Part shown: in pieces, positions 1 to 10,199 of the stretch
Layout of the letters: each line of letters opens with the position of its first letter
How positions within the stretch are numbered: position 1 is the first letter of the stretch
NCBI RefSeq assembly: GCF_023091745.1
Contig: NC_068933.1
Coordinates: forward strand, 23,688,001 to 23,752,000
From: Budorcas taxicolor
Taxonomy: Eukaryota; Chordata; Mammalia; Artiodactyla; Bovidae
Direction of reading: 5' to 3'
Length of the DNA: 64,000 bases
Notes under the pieces: model-generated
The model's input: the letters and a program-made list of their open reading frames with translations, nothing else
Told to the model about the DNA's origin: nothing
Databases searched by the model: none
Position numbers and translations under genes: made by a program

Positions 1-61
1 TGTTCCTGCTTCTTAGTCATCACCATGATTGAAGCAACTGCGAGGGTATTCATTACTTTAA

Positions 62-274
62 CTTTTCTATACTTCATCCCTTGCCCCAGAATGGACACAA
101 AACTCCCTGGTTCCCATTGCTCAAACTCTTGCTTCCTCCTCTCAGTTGACAGAATGCTGGATGTGCTTACCCAGAGATGAGCCCATCATTGACGACAGCA
201 ACCTCACCGTCCACCTAGCAAAGAGTTTTAAGCAAGTTCCTAGGAAACACGAAGTTCCAAAAACTCAAGGCTGA
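62..274 (+). pseudogene. ERV env surface-subunit remnant
   Basis: An open stretch runs from just after a TAA (59-61) to a TGA at 272-274, with no start codon of its own. It carries a C-x-x-C motif read as CWMC at about 155-166, preceded by a hydrophobic-polar run (SLVPIAQTLASSSQLTE). Env surface subunits of gammaretrovirus-like and D-type retroviruses carry a C-x-x-C of this form that takes part in the surface/transmembrane disulphide exchange. Only about 70 codons survive, so it is a non-functional fragment. It is followed at once by an LTR-like end, so the transmembrane part of this env has been lost by deletion. The family assignment rests on the motif and its context. Confidence 0.6.
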
Positions 275-424
275 AGCAAGCCAGCCAGGGAACCTGTTAC
301 TTGTTTTTGCTTCCTTCCTGCTGCAGCAGGGTCCCAATAAGGCCTTGCCTGCATTTCCTGTCTAGCCTCTAGTCAATTTTAATTGATCGAGGAAGGCCAA
401 GAACCCTGGTCAGAATCAGGTTTA
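275..424 (+). mobile_element. ERV LTR 3' part (R-U5 like)
   Basis: This stretch matches 9463-9546 over about 80 bases (shared gaagcaagc, gggaacct-ttacttgtt, gcagg and ccttgcctg blocks), so it is a repeated element. It contains a CAATAAGG poly(A)-signal-like hexamer and ends immediately before a primer-binding-site relic. That order (LTR end, PBS, internal region) is the 5' end of a provirus. The U3 part is not recognisable because env sequence abuts it directly. I infer the LTR identity from the repeat and the PBS. Confidence 0.55.
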
Positions 425-442
425 TGGCACCCAATGTGGGCA
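425..442 (+). other. Primer-binding-site relic, tRNA-Lys(1,2) type
   Basis: The 18 bases TGGCACCCAATGTGGGCA agree at 14 positions with the site complementary to the 3' end of tRNA-Lys1,2. Two of the four differences are CpG to TpG or CpA changes, the usual decay of methylated CpG. It lies directly downstream of the LTR-like end. Such sites prime minus-strand DNA synthesis in retroviruses. Confidence 0.5.
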
Positions 443-1918
443 CTTGTCCTCTTCTTGGGAGAGGATCTGGAACTCTCTGAGACCACTGATCACGGCTTCA
501 CCGTGGGTGACTAGTGGCCCCCAACCTCTTGTTTCAGTGTTACCACGTTTCCTAAATCTGCCTTCCGGGTCCTTCGCAGCCTCAGGACTCTCATTCACGC
601 AATGCCCACCGCTCCCACTTGTGCACTTCCCTCTCCTGAAATCTCTCTTCTCCTCTGTCTTCTCTTTCCAAGACAGTGGACCCCGGGCAGCTACAGCATC
701 ACTCCTCTCACCTTGTGAGACCTGCTCTCTGGCTGGCTCTCTGCTCTCTGTTGCCCTTGATGGGTGACAGACAGAGGCGGGAGAGGCTTGCCTCACCCCG
801 CACAGACCTTGGTCCAGCAGGCTGTCCTTGACCAGAGATGTATAAGAATGATCAATGTTCAAACCTCGTATCATGTAGTGGCTGGAAGTCCTTTGGTCCC
901 AGTATTTTCAGCTCTATTTCCCTGCTGTCTCTTTCTTTTTTCAGCCTTTTCTGTCTCTCCTCCCTTTACCTCTCCCCCGATCCTTATACCTGCACATCAG
1001 TACCATTCATTCTGAAAACTTCTTTTTTGTGTCTAAGGTTGTGTCACTGGTATCCTTCTTTTACGTAGCTTTGCTTGTCCAACTGTTCATGCAAGTCTCT
1101 GCCAACACTACGGGCCTGGTGGCGCACTTACTTCTTGAAAGAGAAAGCAGCCCACATCGCCCGATACTGCAGCCTTGGGTTACTTGGTGGGATTTTAGGG
1201 AACAACAAGTAAAGACAGGAGCTTGCCGCTCTCCCTCCTCTGACTTTGCAGTTTAATGAACAGTCCTGACCGAGGGTTTGCATCTCTCTTCTGCACTGTG
1301 ACTATTCTGCCTGGGCTCTCAGGACCTGCCTGACTCTCTTCCTTCCCCCAGACTGAAGGGGGAGAAGGGCCATTTTATATTCAAGAGGAAAACTATGAGA
1401 TCTCTGGTTCGGTCTTTTGGTAAAAATTAACCTGTAAAAGAGCTCTATTTAACTGGCTTAAAGGAAACTGAGCACTTATATACATTCTCAGAAATATAAA
1501 GGAGGCTCTCCAGAATACCTTTTCCATGTGACTTGGGCAATGTTCAGTATTTAATTAATGTCTGATATTAGAGTTAGCTTAAGCTTCTGGGTTTAATTAA
1601 TATAGACCTGTTTTTAGAGTGATCAACCTTAAGTATAACACTTTAATCCTATCTATGGTTACTGAAAGTCAGTAAGTGAATATTTGTTATAAAATTTGTG
1701 AACAGGAAAAATAAGCTGATATAATTAAATCTTTAAGAAAATGTTAAAAGCTTAGAACTTCTTGGTAAATCCTACGGCAATAAGCATGTTTTGGAAAAGT
1801 TCATCTAAAACACTCTCTCCAATTTTGGTAAATGGAAACTAAATTAAGTTTAATGATAGGAAATCACTGAATACCCAAGCCATTTCAAATAAGACAAAAT
1901 ATTGGTACCACTAATTGT
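443..1918 (+). other. ERV leader region or unassigned, no gene seen
   Basis: This lies between the primer-binding-site relic and the first SINE. Several frames of 75-150 codons are open, but none shows a motif I recognise. The position fits the untranslated leader of the provirus. From about 1380 the sequence becomes AT-rich, without a recognisable repeat. Confidence 0.3.
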
Positions 1919-1929
1919 TGAACAGGTCT

Positions 1930-2205
1930 GCTGCTGTTGCTGCTAAATCGCTTCAGTCGTGTCCGACTCTGTGTGACCCCATAGACAGCAGCCCACCAGG
2001 CTCCCCCATCCCTGGGATTCTCCAGGCAAGAACACTGGAGTGGGTTGCCATTTCCTTCTCCAATGCATGAAAGTGAAAAGTGAAAGGGAAATCGCTCAGT
2101 CGTGTCTGACTCTTTGCGATCCCAAGGACTATAGCCTACCAGGCTCCTCCCTCCATGGCATTTTCCAGGCAAGAGTACTGGAGTGGGGTGCCATTGCCTT
2201 CTCTG
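1930..2205 (-). mobile_element. BOV-A2 SINE
   Basis: Two BOV-A monomers are read on the - strand (the + strand shows the complements of the cgacttagcagcagcag tail and of the ggagaaggcaatggcac head). An 11-base target-site duplication, TGAACAGGTCT, flanks it at 1919-1929 and 2206-2216. BOV-A elements are non-autonomous and share their 3' end with BovB. The insertion sits in the ERV leader, so it is younger than the provirus. Confidence 0.93.
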
Positions 2206-2216
2206 TGAACAGGTCT

Positions 2217-3572
2217 AAGTTTACCTACTTTGTCTTCTTGTGAAGAAAGAAACTAAAGATGTTTGGTGCCACACTCCTAACCTATAGGATGTTAATGTGG
2301 AAGACAGTTCATGGTTGCTTAAGAAAAGTAGGATGTATGTTTTTAGAAAAGAAGATGTGAGGAATGGAACTGTATCTTGTTAAAAGGAAAAAAGGTGACT
2401 TGCTGGTTATTTCTTAATGGAAAGAATAAGACCCAACGTATGGCTATAGATAGCTGCATGAGGTTCGCAGAGGAGGGACATCGAGAAAAGAATTTTATAG
2501 GTGGTCAGGATTTTCTAAGGTTGGATTGAATTGAATTAAAAAAAAGGATTTTATCAAGAGTAGGCTGATGCATGACTGGGTTTGGTTTCTCTCTCTCCTA
2601 AGAGAACAATGCTTTCCTGGAATGCTCCTTTTGATATCAGATTGTGTGAGTTCCTATACTTTTAAATATCAGTATTTACTTTGGAAATTTATTTTTCACT
2701 TTAGCTGAAGGAATAATTGTTTCACAGGGACCTATTATTCTATCAGAATGGGTATTTTAAAACTTCTTGAGATTTTTGCCAGACTTCCCAAATATAGCTA
2801 AATTCTTTTGACTGCCAGCTAATTTGGGGGTGCTTCAAATGGTCACTGGAGCATCCCCCAAAGATTCTAAACTAATTTGGTTCACTTGGTATATTGACTT
2901 CCATGGGAAACACTGTCCAAACTTGCTGTTGCCTGTGTCATACAGAATCACAAGGCTCTAATTTTATCTTAGCCCAAGAGACAGGGGAAGGGGTTTGGGG
3001 TTCTTCTGCTGTCTAGTCTCTCACCTTCCTCAACACCCAAAAAATCCCCTGTGGGAAAACTCATATCCCCAGACCCTCATTTTCTGACCTCCGTGGCATT
3101 TTCCACTAAGCCCAACTCCGCTTCCTCTAGTTGATTCTTTTTACACCTCTAGGACTCCCTTCACTCCTTCACTGGGCAGTCCCTGCACAACTACCTACTG
3201 GACTGGCCACTTCCAAGCAGTCCACACTCTACGCTTTATACAAGCTCAATCTCGAGGAATACACCCCAACACAGGGAAAACAGTTACAAGACATGAGCTT
3301 TATAGACAACAGATCCCCCTCAAGGAGAGTCCTGGCAACACAGTGGCGCTGGTTCAAACGTCCCCTACTTGGTACCCTCCATGCAAGGGACTGGGTTGAC
3401 CAGAGATATCGGGTTAGGAATCTATGGGAGAATAGAGAAACTTCAAAATTCCATTAGGTAAGAAGAGAATTCAGAGCACATTCTGACTCCCTTCCATAAA
3501 AGGTCCTCAGTGAATGTCTCCCGGGATGACGGACTTCATTTCTAGGAGGCTCTTGGTTGCAGGTTACTCAAC
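2217..3572 (+). other. Unassigned, probable ERV leader continuation
   Basis: No recognisable coding or repeat signature is visible before the Gag start. An open frame of 108 codons at 3131-3457 is rich in basic and aromatic residues but matches nothing I know. Together with 443-1918 this would make an unusually long leader, so some of it may be an unrecognised insertion. Confidence 0.25.
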
Positions 3573-4935
3573 ATGGGAGGATCCTCTTCTAAGCAGAAGA
3601 AACACCTCTGGAATGTATCCTTAGAATCTGGATATTTAAAAAAACAGACAAGCTGAACAGGAAAAACAAATTCTACTGTAACACTACTTGGCTTTTATAT
3701 AAGTTGGGGGGATAGAAAAAAATGGCCTGAAAATGAGTCTCTAAATTGCAAAACCATCTTGCAACTAGAGCTTCACTGTTGCAATATGGGAATGTTCAAG
3801 CCTTTATGGTTCTTTACCCAAACCCTGCTCTACTGGGCTCCTGTAATCAAAAGCCTGGGAAAAGCACTCCCGACATTTTAGATGATTCCCTTTTTAACTT
3901 CCCCTAATTTTCAGGGGTGAAAGCAAGTCTCCCCTGCTTCTCCAGAGCCACCAAGTTTCCTAGTTCCCTCTGACCAATCCCAAACTCACCTCTCTATTTC
4001 CATATTCCCTTTGTCATCCCAGGAGAGAGACTAGAGCCCCGGGGTAACTGGCAGTCAAATTTCCTATCACTCAGGATCAGAGAAAATATGCCCTCAAAGG
4101 GAAGTGGCAAGTGGTGACAGGACAGTCACAGTACACGTGCCCTTCTCTTTAACTGAGTTAGCCCAGTGCAAACAAAGACTGGGTCGGTTTATCAAAGACA
4201 CTAGTAAGTTTGCTGCAGATTTTCAGGCCCTAACTCTGGCCTTTGACTTGACTTGGAAGGATGTTCAAACCTGAGGACAAAACAGAGAATTTGGGCAGCA
4301 GCCCAGGGAAACAGTGACCAGCTTGACCAAACTGAATATTTTGTTATGGGTGAAGACGCAACCCCAAGCCAGGAGCCCTGTTGTTATTATCATTTCTGAG
4401 AGGGATCAGAAGCCACGAAACACATGATCCACTGTGTTATTAGAACGGATGAGAAAATCTAACAAAAAGCCAGTTAACTATGAAAAGGTTTGGAGGCTTG
4501 TAGAAAATTTACTAACGTTGAACCCTCCACTGTAGAGCATCAGTCTCTGCTGCGACAACACATCATCAGCCAGTCTGCCACCAATATGAGTGAGAAACTC
4601 CAAAAGTTACAATTAGGCCCACAAACCCTGATGTCCCAACTCCTAGAGGTGGAATTGGGGTATTTAACAATCGAGATCAAGCTGAGGAGGAAGAGAGATC
4701 CTGACATGAAAACAGGCAGGCCAGGGCTCAAGCTATGACGACAGCTGTCAGCAATGCCTTGCAACCTCAGGACAACCCAAGTGGGCCAAGGAAGCTTAAC
4801 CATCGCCTGGAGGTAAAACCAGCAAGGGGGAATGCTTCAAATATAAGTCAACCAGCCCAGAAGTGCGAAAAAGAACCCTCACGTCCATGCCTAGCCTGCA
4901 AATGAACAGGTCATTGGAGATAGGATTGTCCCCAG
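3573..4935 (+). pseudogene. ERV gag pseudogene (MA-p12-CA-NC)
   Basis: An ATG at 3573 opens a Met-Gly-Gly-Ser-Ser-Ser N-terminus, the context for myristoylated matrix proteins. The frame is broken by stops and shifts. Matrix-like sequence with a KWPEN-type block follows (about 3700-3800), then a Pro/Ser-rich linker (about 3910-3990), then capsid-like sequence (PFSLTELAQCKQRLGRF at about 4140-4190). A nucleocapsid zinc knuckle C-x2-C-x4-H-x4-C is readable at 4888-4929: Cys 4888, Cys 4897, His 4912, Cys 4927, with a TGA and a TAG inside it. Gag builds the particle shell. This copy cannot encode it. The overall plan is that of class I (gammaretrovirus-like) ERVs. Confidence 0.75.
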
Positions 4936-5795
4936 TCCTGAAGATAGGTGGGTTCCTGCTCCCAAGATGGCCATGCTGGACAACTGAGGTGGCCCAGGGA
5001 TTCTGGAGGCTCCCTGAATGAGATATCTAACTACATCGAAGAGCCCAAGTGGTCTTTGACATGCAGGTAAGAATATCAATTTTCAAACTGATAAAGGAGA
5101 CATCTGTCTGATCTCTCACACTGGGCCTCTTTACTGCAAAAGCTGTACTGTGACTGGTATCGACAGAAAACCTCACATTGGTTTCTTCACTGGGCCTCTC
5201 ACTTGCCAATCTGAACAGCATTTGACCTTACATGCCTTTTATTGTGCCTGAGTGTCCTACCCAACCACTGGGGAGAGACCGTCTGGTCTCCTGTGTGGCC
5301 ATATTAAAGTTTGGACGCCCTGAGCTGTGCCTTTTCTTGACTCTAAGACAAATCAGCTGGAAGACCAAGGGCCTGTTCCCAGCCATATTCTTCACACAGT
5401 AAACCCTGAAGTCTGGGACAATGGAACCCCTGGGAAGACTATAAACGCCCAACATGTAAAAACTAGCCTTAAGCCAGAAGTCACTTACCCTAACAAGAGA
5501 CAGTATCCCATAAAGTTGGAAGCAAAAACAGCTTAAAACATGGCCTCTTAATGCCCTGTCAGTCTCCATGTAATAACACTGTTCTGCCAGTTGCTAAGCC
5601 AAATGGGGATACTGAATTGTACATGACCTTAGAGCAATAACTGATGCAGTGGTCTCTACACATTCCCCTCTTGGCCAATCCTTACATAATGTTCAACGGG
5701 AGATGCCAAATGGTTTACTGTGCTTGACCTCAAGGATGCTTTCTTTTGCATCTCAGTTCATCCCTTTTTTGAGTGGACTAGCCCCCACTGGGCCA

Positions 5796-6064
5796 CGGAG
5801 AAGGCGATGGCACCCCACTCCAGTACTCTTGCCTGGAAAATCCCATGGACAGAGGAGCCTGGTGGGCTGCAGTCCATGGGGTCGCAAAGAGTCAGACACG
5901 ACTGAGCGATTTCACTTTCACTTTCATGCATTGGAGAAGGAAATGGCAACCTACTCCAGTATTCTTGCCTGGAGAATCCCAGGGACCGGGGAGCCTGGCG
6001 GGCTGCCATCTATGGGGTCACACAGAGTCGGACATGACTGAAGTGACTTAGCAGCAGCAGCAGC
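5796..6064 (+). mobile_element. BOV-A2 SINE inside RT
   Basis: Two BOV-A monomers in + orientation begin with ggagaaggcgatggcacccc and end in cttagcagcagcagcagc. A perfect 16-base target-site duplication, AGCCCCCACTGGGCCA, lies at 5780-5795 and 6065-6080. It splits the reverse-transcriptase domain between palm motif A and the YVDD. Confidence 0.96.
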
Positions 6065-7222
6065 AGCCCCCACTGGGCCAAATGTAATACTACACCTGGA
6101 CAGCGCTGTCTCAGGGGTTTCAGGATAGTCCACATTTGGTCACCCAGGCCCTCGGAAAGGAACTAAGAGAAATACACCTAAAAGAAGGTGCTATTCTATA
6201 ATATGTAGATGACATATTAATATGCACCCTACCATGGGGGACTCAGATCAAACTACCATTTAAGTCCTTAATTTCCATGGGGCCTGGGGTTACATGATCT
6301 CCAAAGCACAGATATCAGAGCAATAAGGTAAGTATCTGAGACATAATTCCTGAAAGTACACAGTAATCTCTAAATAAAAAGCATGATATATTAGGCGTAA
6401 GCACCCCAGAGATATTAAATAAAAAAAAACTTTGTATTTTCTTAGGCATGACAGGATTTTGCAGAATTTGGATTCCAGGATTCAGACTAATGTTTAAGCT
6501 TCTATCTGAAGCCACCAAAGGCCCAGAACCAGTACTTTGTACTGGAGAACAAGAAAAGGCTTTTAATAATATCCACCAGTCCCTCACCAGAGTTCCTACT
6601 CTGGGTGTCCCCAGTTGAAAAAAAAAAAAAAATTTACCTTGTACGTAACTGAAAAACAGGAGACAGCTGTCAGGGTTCCTATTCAAAAGCTAGGAGAAGT
6701 TCCTCAGCCTACGAGCTATTTTTCCAGATAACTAGATTTCCAGGCCTGATGTGGTTCTGGCTGTTTCTGGGCGGTAGCTGCCACTGCTTCCTTAGCAGAA
6801 GAAGCTAACAAGCTAAGCTTTGGACAGCCACTGGATGTCCAGATCCCTCATCAAGTACAAGGGATTCTGGGGATTAAAGGCCACTACTGGCTAACTGGAG
6901 CCCACCTTACTAAGTACCAGGTTTTGCTCCATCTCCCCAGAGGAACCTCAACACCCTCAACCTGGCTACACCAATGCTCCTGAAATTTCAGAACAAACGC
7001 GTTCCTGCCTTGAAACCACTCACCAAGTTTATACCTGTAGGCCTGATCCCAACAGACCAGGCCATAGAAAGCCCTGAGGAAGAATGGCTTACTGACAGCA
7101 GTAGTTTCTAAAGATGGAATCAGGAGGGCATAGGGATACTACTGTGAGCCCTCATAGTATCACAGAAGCAAAATCTTTGCCACCCAGATGACTGACTAAA
7201 AGAAATAGAGCCCCAACTTTAG

Positions 7223-7349
7223 GGGATGGCATCACTGACTCAATGGACATGAATTTGAACAAGCTCTGGGAGTTGGTGATGGGCAGGGAAGCCTGGCATG
7301 CTGTAGCCCATGGGGTCACAGAGTCAGACACGACTGAGTGACTGAACTG
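7223..7349 (+). mobile_element. BovB LINE 3' tail fragment
   Basis: About 127 bases of the extreme 3' end of BovB (ggatggcatcactgactca to gagtgactgaactga). An 8-base duplication, AACTTTAG, flanks it at 7215-7222 and 7350-7357, so it is a strongly 5'-truncated target-primed insertion. It lies within the RNase H part of the ERV. Confidence 0.88.
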
Positions 7350-7445
7350 AACTTTAGAGGAAGGAAAAGTTATACATACACATACAGACTCAAAATATGC
7401 CTTTCTTGCTTTATATGCCTACGTAGGTACCTGGAAAGAAAAAGG

Positions 7446-7722
7446 ACTTGCCTGCTGGTCCAGTGGATGAGAATCTGCTTGCAATGCAGGGCACACGGGT
7501 TTGATCCCTGCTCCGAGAAGATCCCACATGCCCTGGCCATGACTACTGAGTCTGTGCCCTAGAGCCTGTGTTCTGCAACAAGAGAAGCCACCACGATAAG
7601 AAGCTGGAGCGCTGCAACTAGAGAGTAGCCCGCACTTGCTGTAACTAGAGAAAGCCTGCAGGCAACAACAAAGACCCAGCACCGCCAAAAAGATAAAATA
7701 AAAAATTTTAAATTCAAGAAGT
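7446..7722 (+). mobile_element. CHR-type SINE (tRNA-Glu derived)
   Basis: It starts with the tRNA-like head ggacttgcctgctggtccag, which contains A-box-like and B-box-like blocks (GGTTTGATCCCTGC), then the CHR body (atcccacatgccctggcc, gccaccacgataagaagct) and an A-rich tail from about 7683. It splits the RNase H-coding remnant. CHR SINEs are moved by L1 machinery. Confidence 0.88.
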
Positions 7723-7904
7723 TCTCCTATAAAATATGAGGCTGAGATATTACACCTCATAGAAGTGACTCAAAAACCAAAGCCAGTAGCAGTCATTCAC
7801 TGCCGTGGGCACCAAAAGGAAAATTCTCAAATTACCCCAGGGAACAACAGGGCAGATGGAGAGGCCAAAAAAAAAACCAAAAAAAACCAAAAAACAAACA
7901 GCCC

Positions 7905-8290
7905 TGATTGCCAGGTAGAAACCAACATTAAGAAAATTCAGCAAGTCACTTGACTTCAGCAGACAGTTAACCACCAATTCTCACTATACAGTACAGGTGG
8001 GGAAATTAAAAACTGGTTCTCTAGTTGATTCTCTTGGATCCCACAAGGAATACAAACCTCTCTGGCAGGAGGTTTCTATTTTCTCATAACCCTCATTTTT
8101 TCTCAAAGATACTAATTTATGCTGTATTTCATCTTGTACTCCATTGTCTTCCCTATTATTGTAAATCTCTGACCCAGAATTTTTGGTCCAAGAAAGAGAC
8201 CTGGGAATCAACAGATCCAGACCTCCTTTTCAAAAAACAGAGAAACATGTTAAACTTTAATCCTGAGATTAACAAAAATAGACACACAAG
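7905..8290 (+). pseudogene. ERV env transmembrane tail, copy A
   Basis: The RNase H frame runs across an A-rich stretch (7866-7895) straight into sequence homologous to 10411-10740 plus 10951-10990: both copies begin caggtagaaaccaaca and share the gtggggaaa-ttaaaaactggttctctag block. Translated, it gives the pre-membrane N..W.SS.FSW segment, then a hydrophobic span (GGFYFLITLIF..., to FILYSIVFPIIVNL). This matches the end of an env transmembrane subunit. Integrase and the rest of env are missing, so an internal deletion joined pol to the env tail. Confidence 0.6.
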
Positions 8291-8690
8291 CAGAATGCCT
8301 TCTTATAGCCAAGACATCGCCTCCCCTGTCTGGTTCACAGGTAAGGAAGCCCCTCTCCCACCTCACCTCCCAAAGTTAACCTGCTTCCTTCCCTTTTTAG
8401 GCCTTTTCATGGCTTCTTCTTGTTGTTCCTTTTGGCCCTGGTTTGTTTAACATTCTGGTTAAGTTCACGTCTTCCAGGCTTCAATGGTTTGAAGTAAGGT
8501 TCATGATGGCTCAAGGAATTCAGCCCACCCCAATGGAGACTGGCCCAGGTCCCTACGGTCCTTGGGACATGCAATGAGAGACTTACTTCTACACCTTGAG
8601 AATAGGCTAGGGTCTTCGGCCCCTGTCCAGCAGGAAGAAGTTTCAGAAGAAGAGACCTTTGGACCATTAACCTTTAAGAATAAGGGAATA
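8291..8690 (+). other. ERV 3' non-coding, unassigned
   Basis: This continues copy A. Short blocks such as catgatggctcaaggaattcagcc resemble the position-equivalent sequence after copy B (about 11110-11140), so it is probably the env end or 3' region of the same ERV family. No open frame with recognisable function was seen. Confidence 0.35.
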
Positions 8691-8873
8691 GGGACTTCCC
8701 TGGTGGTCCAATGGCTAAGACCCCACACTCCCAATGCACGGGGCCCAAGTTCAATCCCTAGTCAGGGAACTAGATCCCATATGCCACAGTGAAAATCCTG
8801 TGTTCTACAACTATCAATAAGGCCTAGTGCAGCCAAATAAATAAATGTTAAAAAAAAAAAAGAAGAAGAAGAA
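8691..8873 (+). mobile_element. CHR-type SINE
   Basis: A tRNA-Glu-like head (gggacttccctggtggtcca, B-box-like AGTTCAATCCCTAG) is followed by tagtgcagccaaataaataa and an A-rich tail that ends in (GAA) repeats. Confidence 0.9.
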
Positions 8874-9093
8874 GGGTGTAGAGTCTCTCAGGGAGGAATG
8901 AGACAAGTTGAGACCTGGGACCCTTCCCTGCATTGCTGCAATGCTTGTACCTGAACATACCTCTCCTGTTCTCAAGCAACAAAATACAAAGAATCTGGAT
9001 GGGACTGAAAATAATCATGTGTATATACGGTTGGGGCAAATTCTGGACAAAAGTTACAAAAAGACCAGAAGAGCCCAACTGCTACTTCTGAAG

Positions 9094-9285
9094 TGAAAGT
9101 GCAAGTCACTCAGTTGTGTCTGACTCTTTGCAACCCCACGGGCTGTAGTCCATGGAATTCTCCAGGCCAGAATACTGGACTGGGGAGCCTTTCCCTTCTC
9201 CAGAGGATCCTCCCAACCCAGGATCAAACCCAGGTCTCCTGCATTGCAGGCGGATTCTTTACCAGCTGAGCCACAAGGGAAGCCC
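9094..9285 (-). mobile_element. Bov-tA SINE
   Basis: A tRNA-like head joined to a BOV-A unit, read on the - strand. A 10-base target-site duplication, ACTTCTGAAG, lies at 9084-9093 and 9286-9295. It is inserted in the LTR-like tract of the ERV composite. Confidence 0.94.
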
Positions 9286-9295
9286 ACTTCTGAAG

Positions 9296-9563
9296 AGCTA
9301 GAAGCAAAAACTGGGTGTTGGGAGCAAAAGCAGAGTACTGGGCATGCCCCCTGCATGCGGCACCACCACAGGGATGGGCAAACCACCTAAGCCACCCCTC
9401 CAGATCCATCCCTGAGCACATCTCTACCTCCACCCCCCTGTAAGGAATGAGGTTGCTCCCACCTCAGGAAGCAAGCAAGCAGGGGAACCTATTACTTGTT
9501 CTCACTACCCCATGCTGTAGCAGGAACCCCATAAACCCTTGCCTGAAAAAAAAAAAAAAAAAA
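9296..9563 (+). mobile_element. ERV LTR-like segment, second copy, with poly(A)
   Basis: Positions 9463-9546 align with 275-345. Both carry gaagcaagc, gggaacct-ttacttgtt and ccttgcctg with a degenerate poly(A) signal (CCATAAACCC here). The segment ends in 17 A residues (9547-9563). The poly(A) directly after the R-like block suggests a processed end rather than a U5 end. Confidence 0.45.
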
Positions 9564-10199
9564 CAAGAAAACAAAGACCCAAGATTCAGTTCTGGGATGT
9601 ACAAACTGTTCATTTTCCCACAGAAAAATACTCTTGTCTCTTGCCTACTTCTTAGCAGCAGCAGGAGACTATGAAGTCAAAACTGGGCGGGGGAGGGGTG
9701 GTGGTGGTGGTGAAAAACTGGTATTAAGACATCCCAGCATTTTATGATGCCCTCCACTCAAGCCAGAGGTCCAGTTGCCCATTTTTGCTCAAACCCTAAC
9801 CCACTACCCAATGGAAGAAGGATTCATACTGAAGGAGAAATGGACGGAACAGACATGGATGGAATGCACTGGGTATATGGTTGAAAAATATTTCCACAAT
9901 GACAGGATTGGATGGCTAAGCTTTAAAACCTTAGGCCAGTTAGTCTATTGTGCTGACAAGGATATGACAAGTAGATAAACAACTCTGGGATACTAACTGC
10001 CTATGCAGTCATTCCATATACACACAGTGTATGCTGGGAACTTTGATTTCACCTTTCTCAATCCACTCCTGAAATGAATCCAAGCACTGGGCCAGTTCAA
10101 TAAAACTGTTCACTGGATTGACTTGAGACTTAACTAGATATATGCCAGATGGAGATGCCTGTTTCTCTGAGTATGCATTGTTACCATGATAAAGAGCAG
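9564..10199 (+). other. Unassigned, possibly ERV env upstream part
   Basis: A frame of 67 codons (9775-9978) and a 103-codon frame on the opposite strand (10009-10320) are open, but neither shows a domain I recognise. Position directly upstream of the env transmembrane segment makes env surface sequence plausible. A short (GGT)n run is at 9698-9713. Confidence 0.25.

Larger units (their letters stand above)
4936..7865 (+). pseudogene. ERV pro-pol pseudogene (PR, RT, RNase H), interrupted
   Basis: Weak protease-like sequence leads into a reverse-transcriptase N-terminus (PEVTYPNKRQYPIK, in the 5327-5536 frame). Palm motif A is readable from Trp 5711 (WFTVLDLKDAFFC, Asp at 5726 and 5735). The catalytic YVDD is at 6202-6213. 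Connection sequence follows, then RNase H: a first Asp at 7094-7096 in a WLTDSSSF context, and the C-terminal His-x-x-x-His (7798-7812) with GNNRAD, Asp 7855. YVDD rather than YMDD and the RNase H layout indicate class I. Stops and frameshifts are scattered. A BOV-A2, a BovB tail and a CHR SINE interrupt it. No integrase follows. Confidence 0.85.

Noticed and set aside
5649..6051. 130-codon and 68-codon frames
   Set aside because: They join ERV pol to the BOV-A2 SINE; SINE frames translate to repeats seen at many sites in this window.
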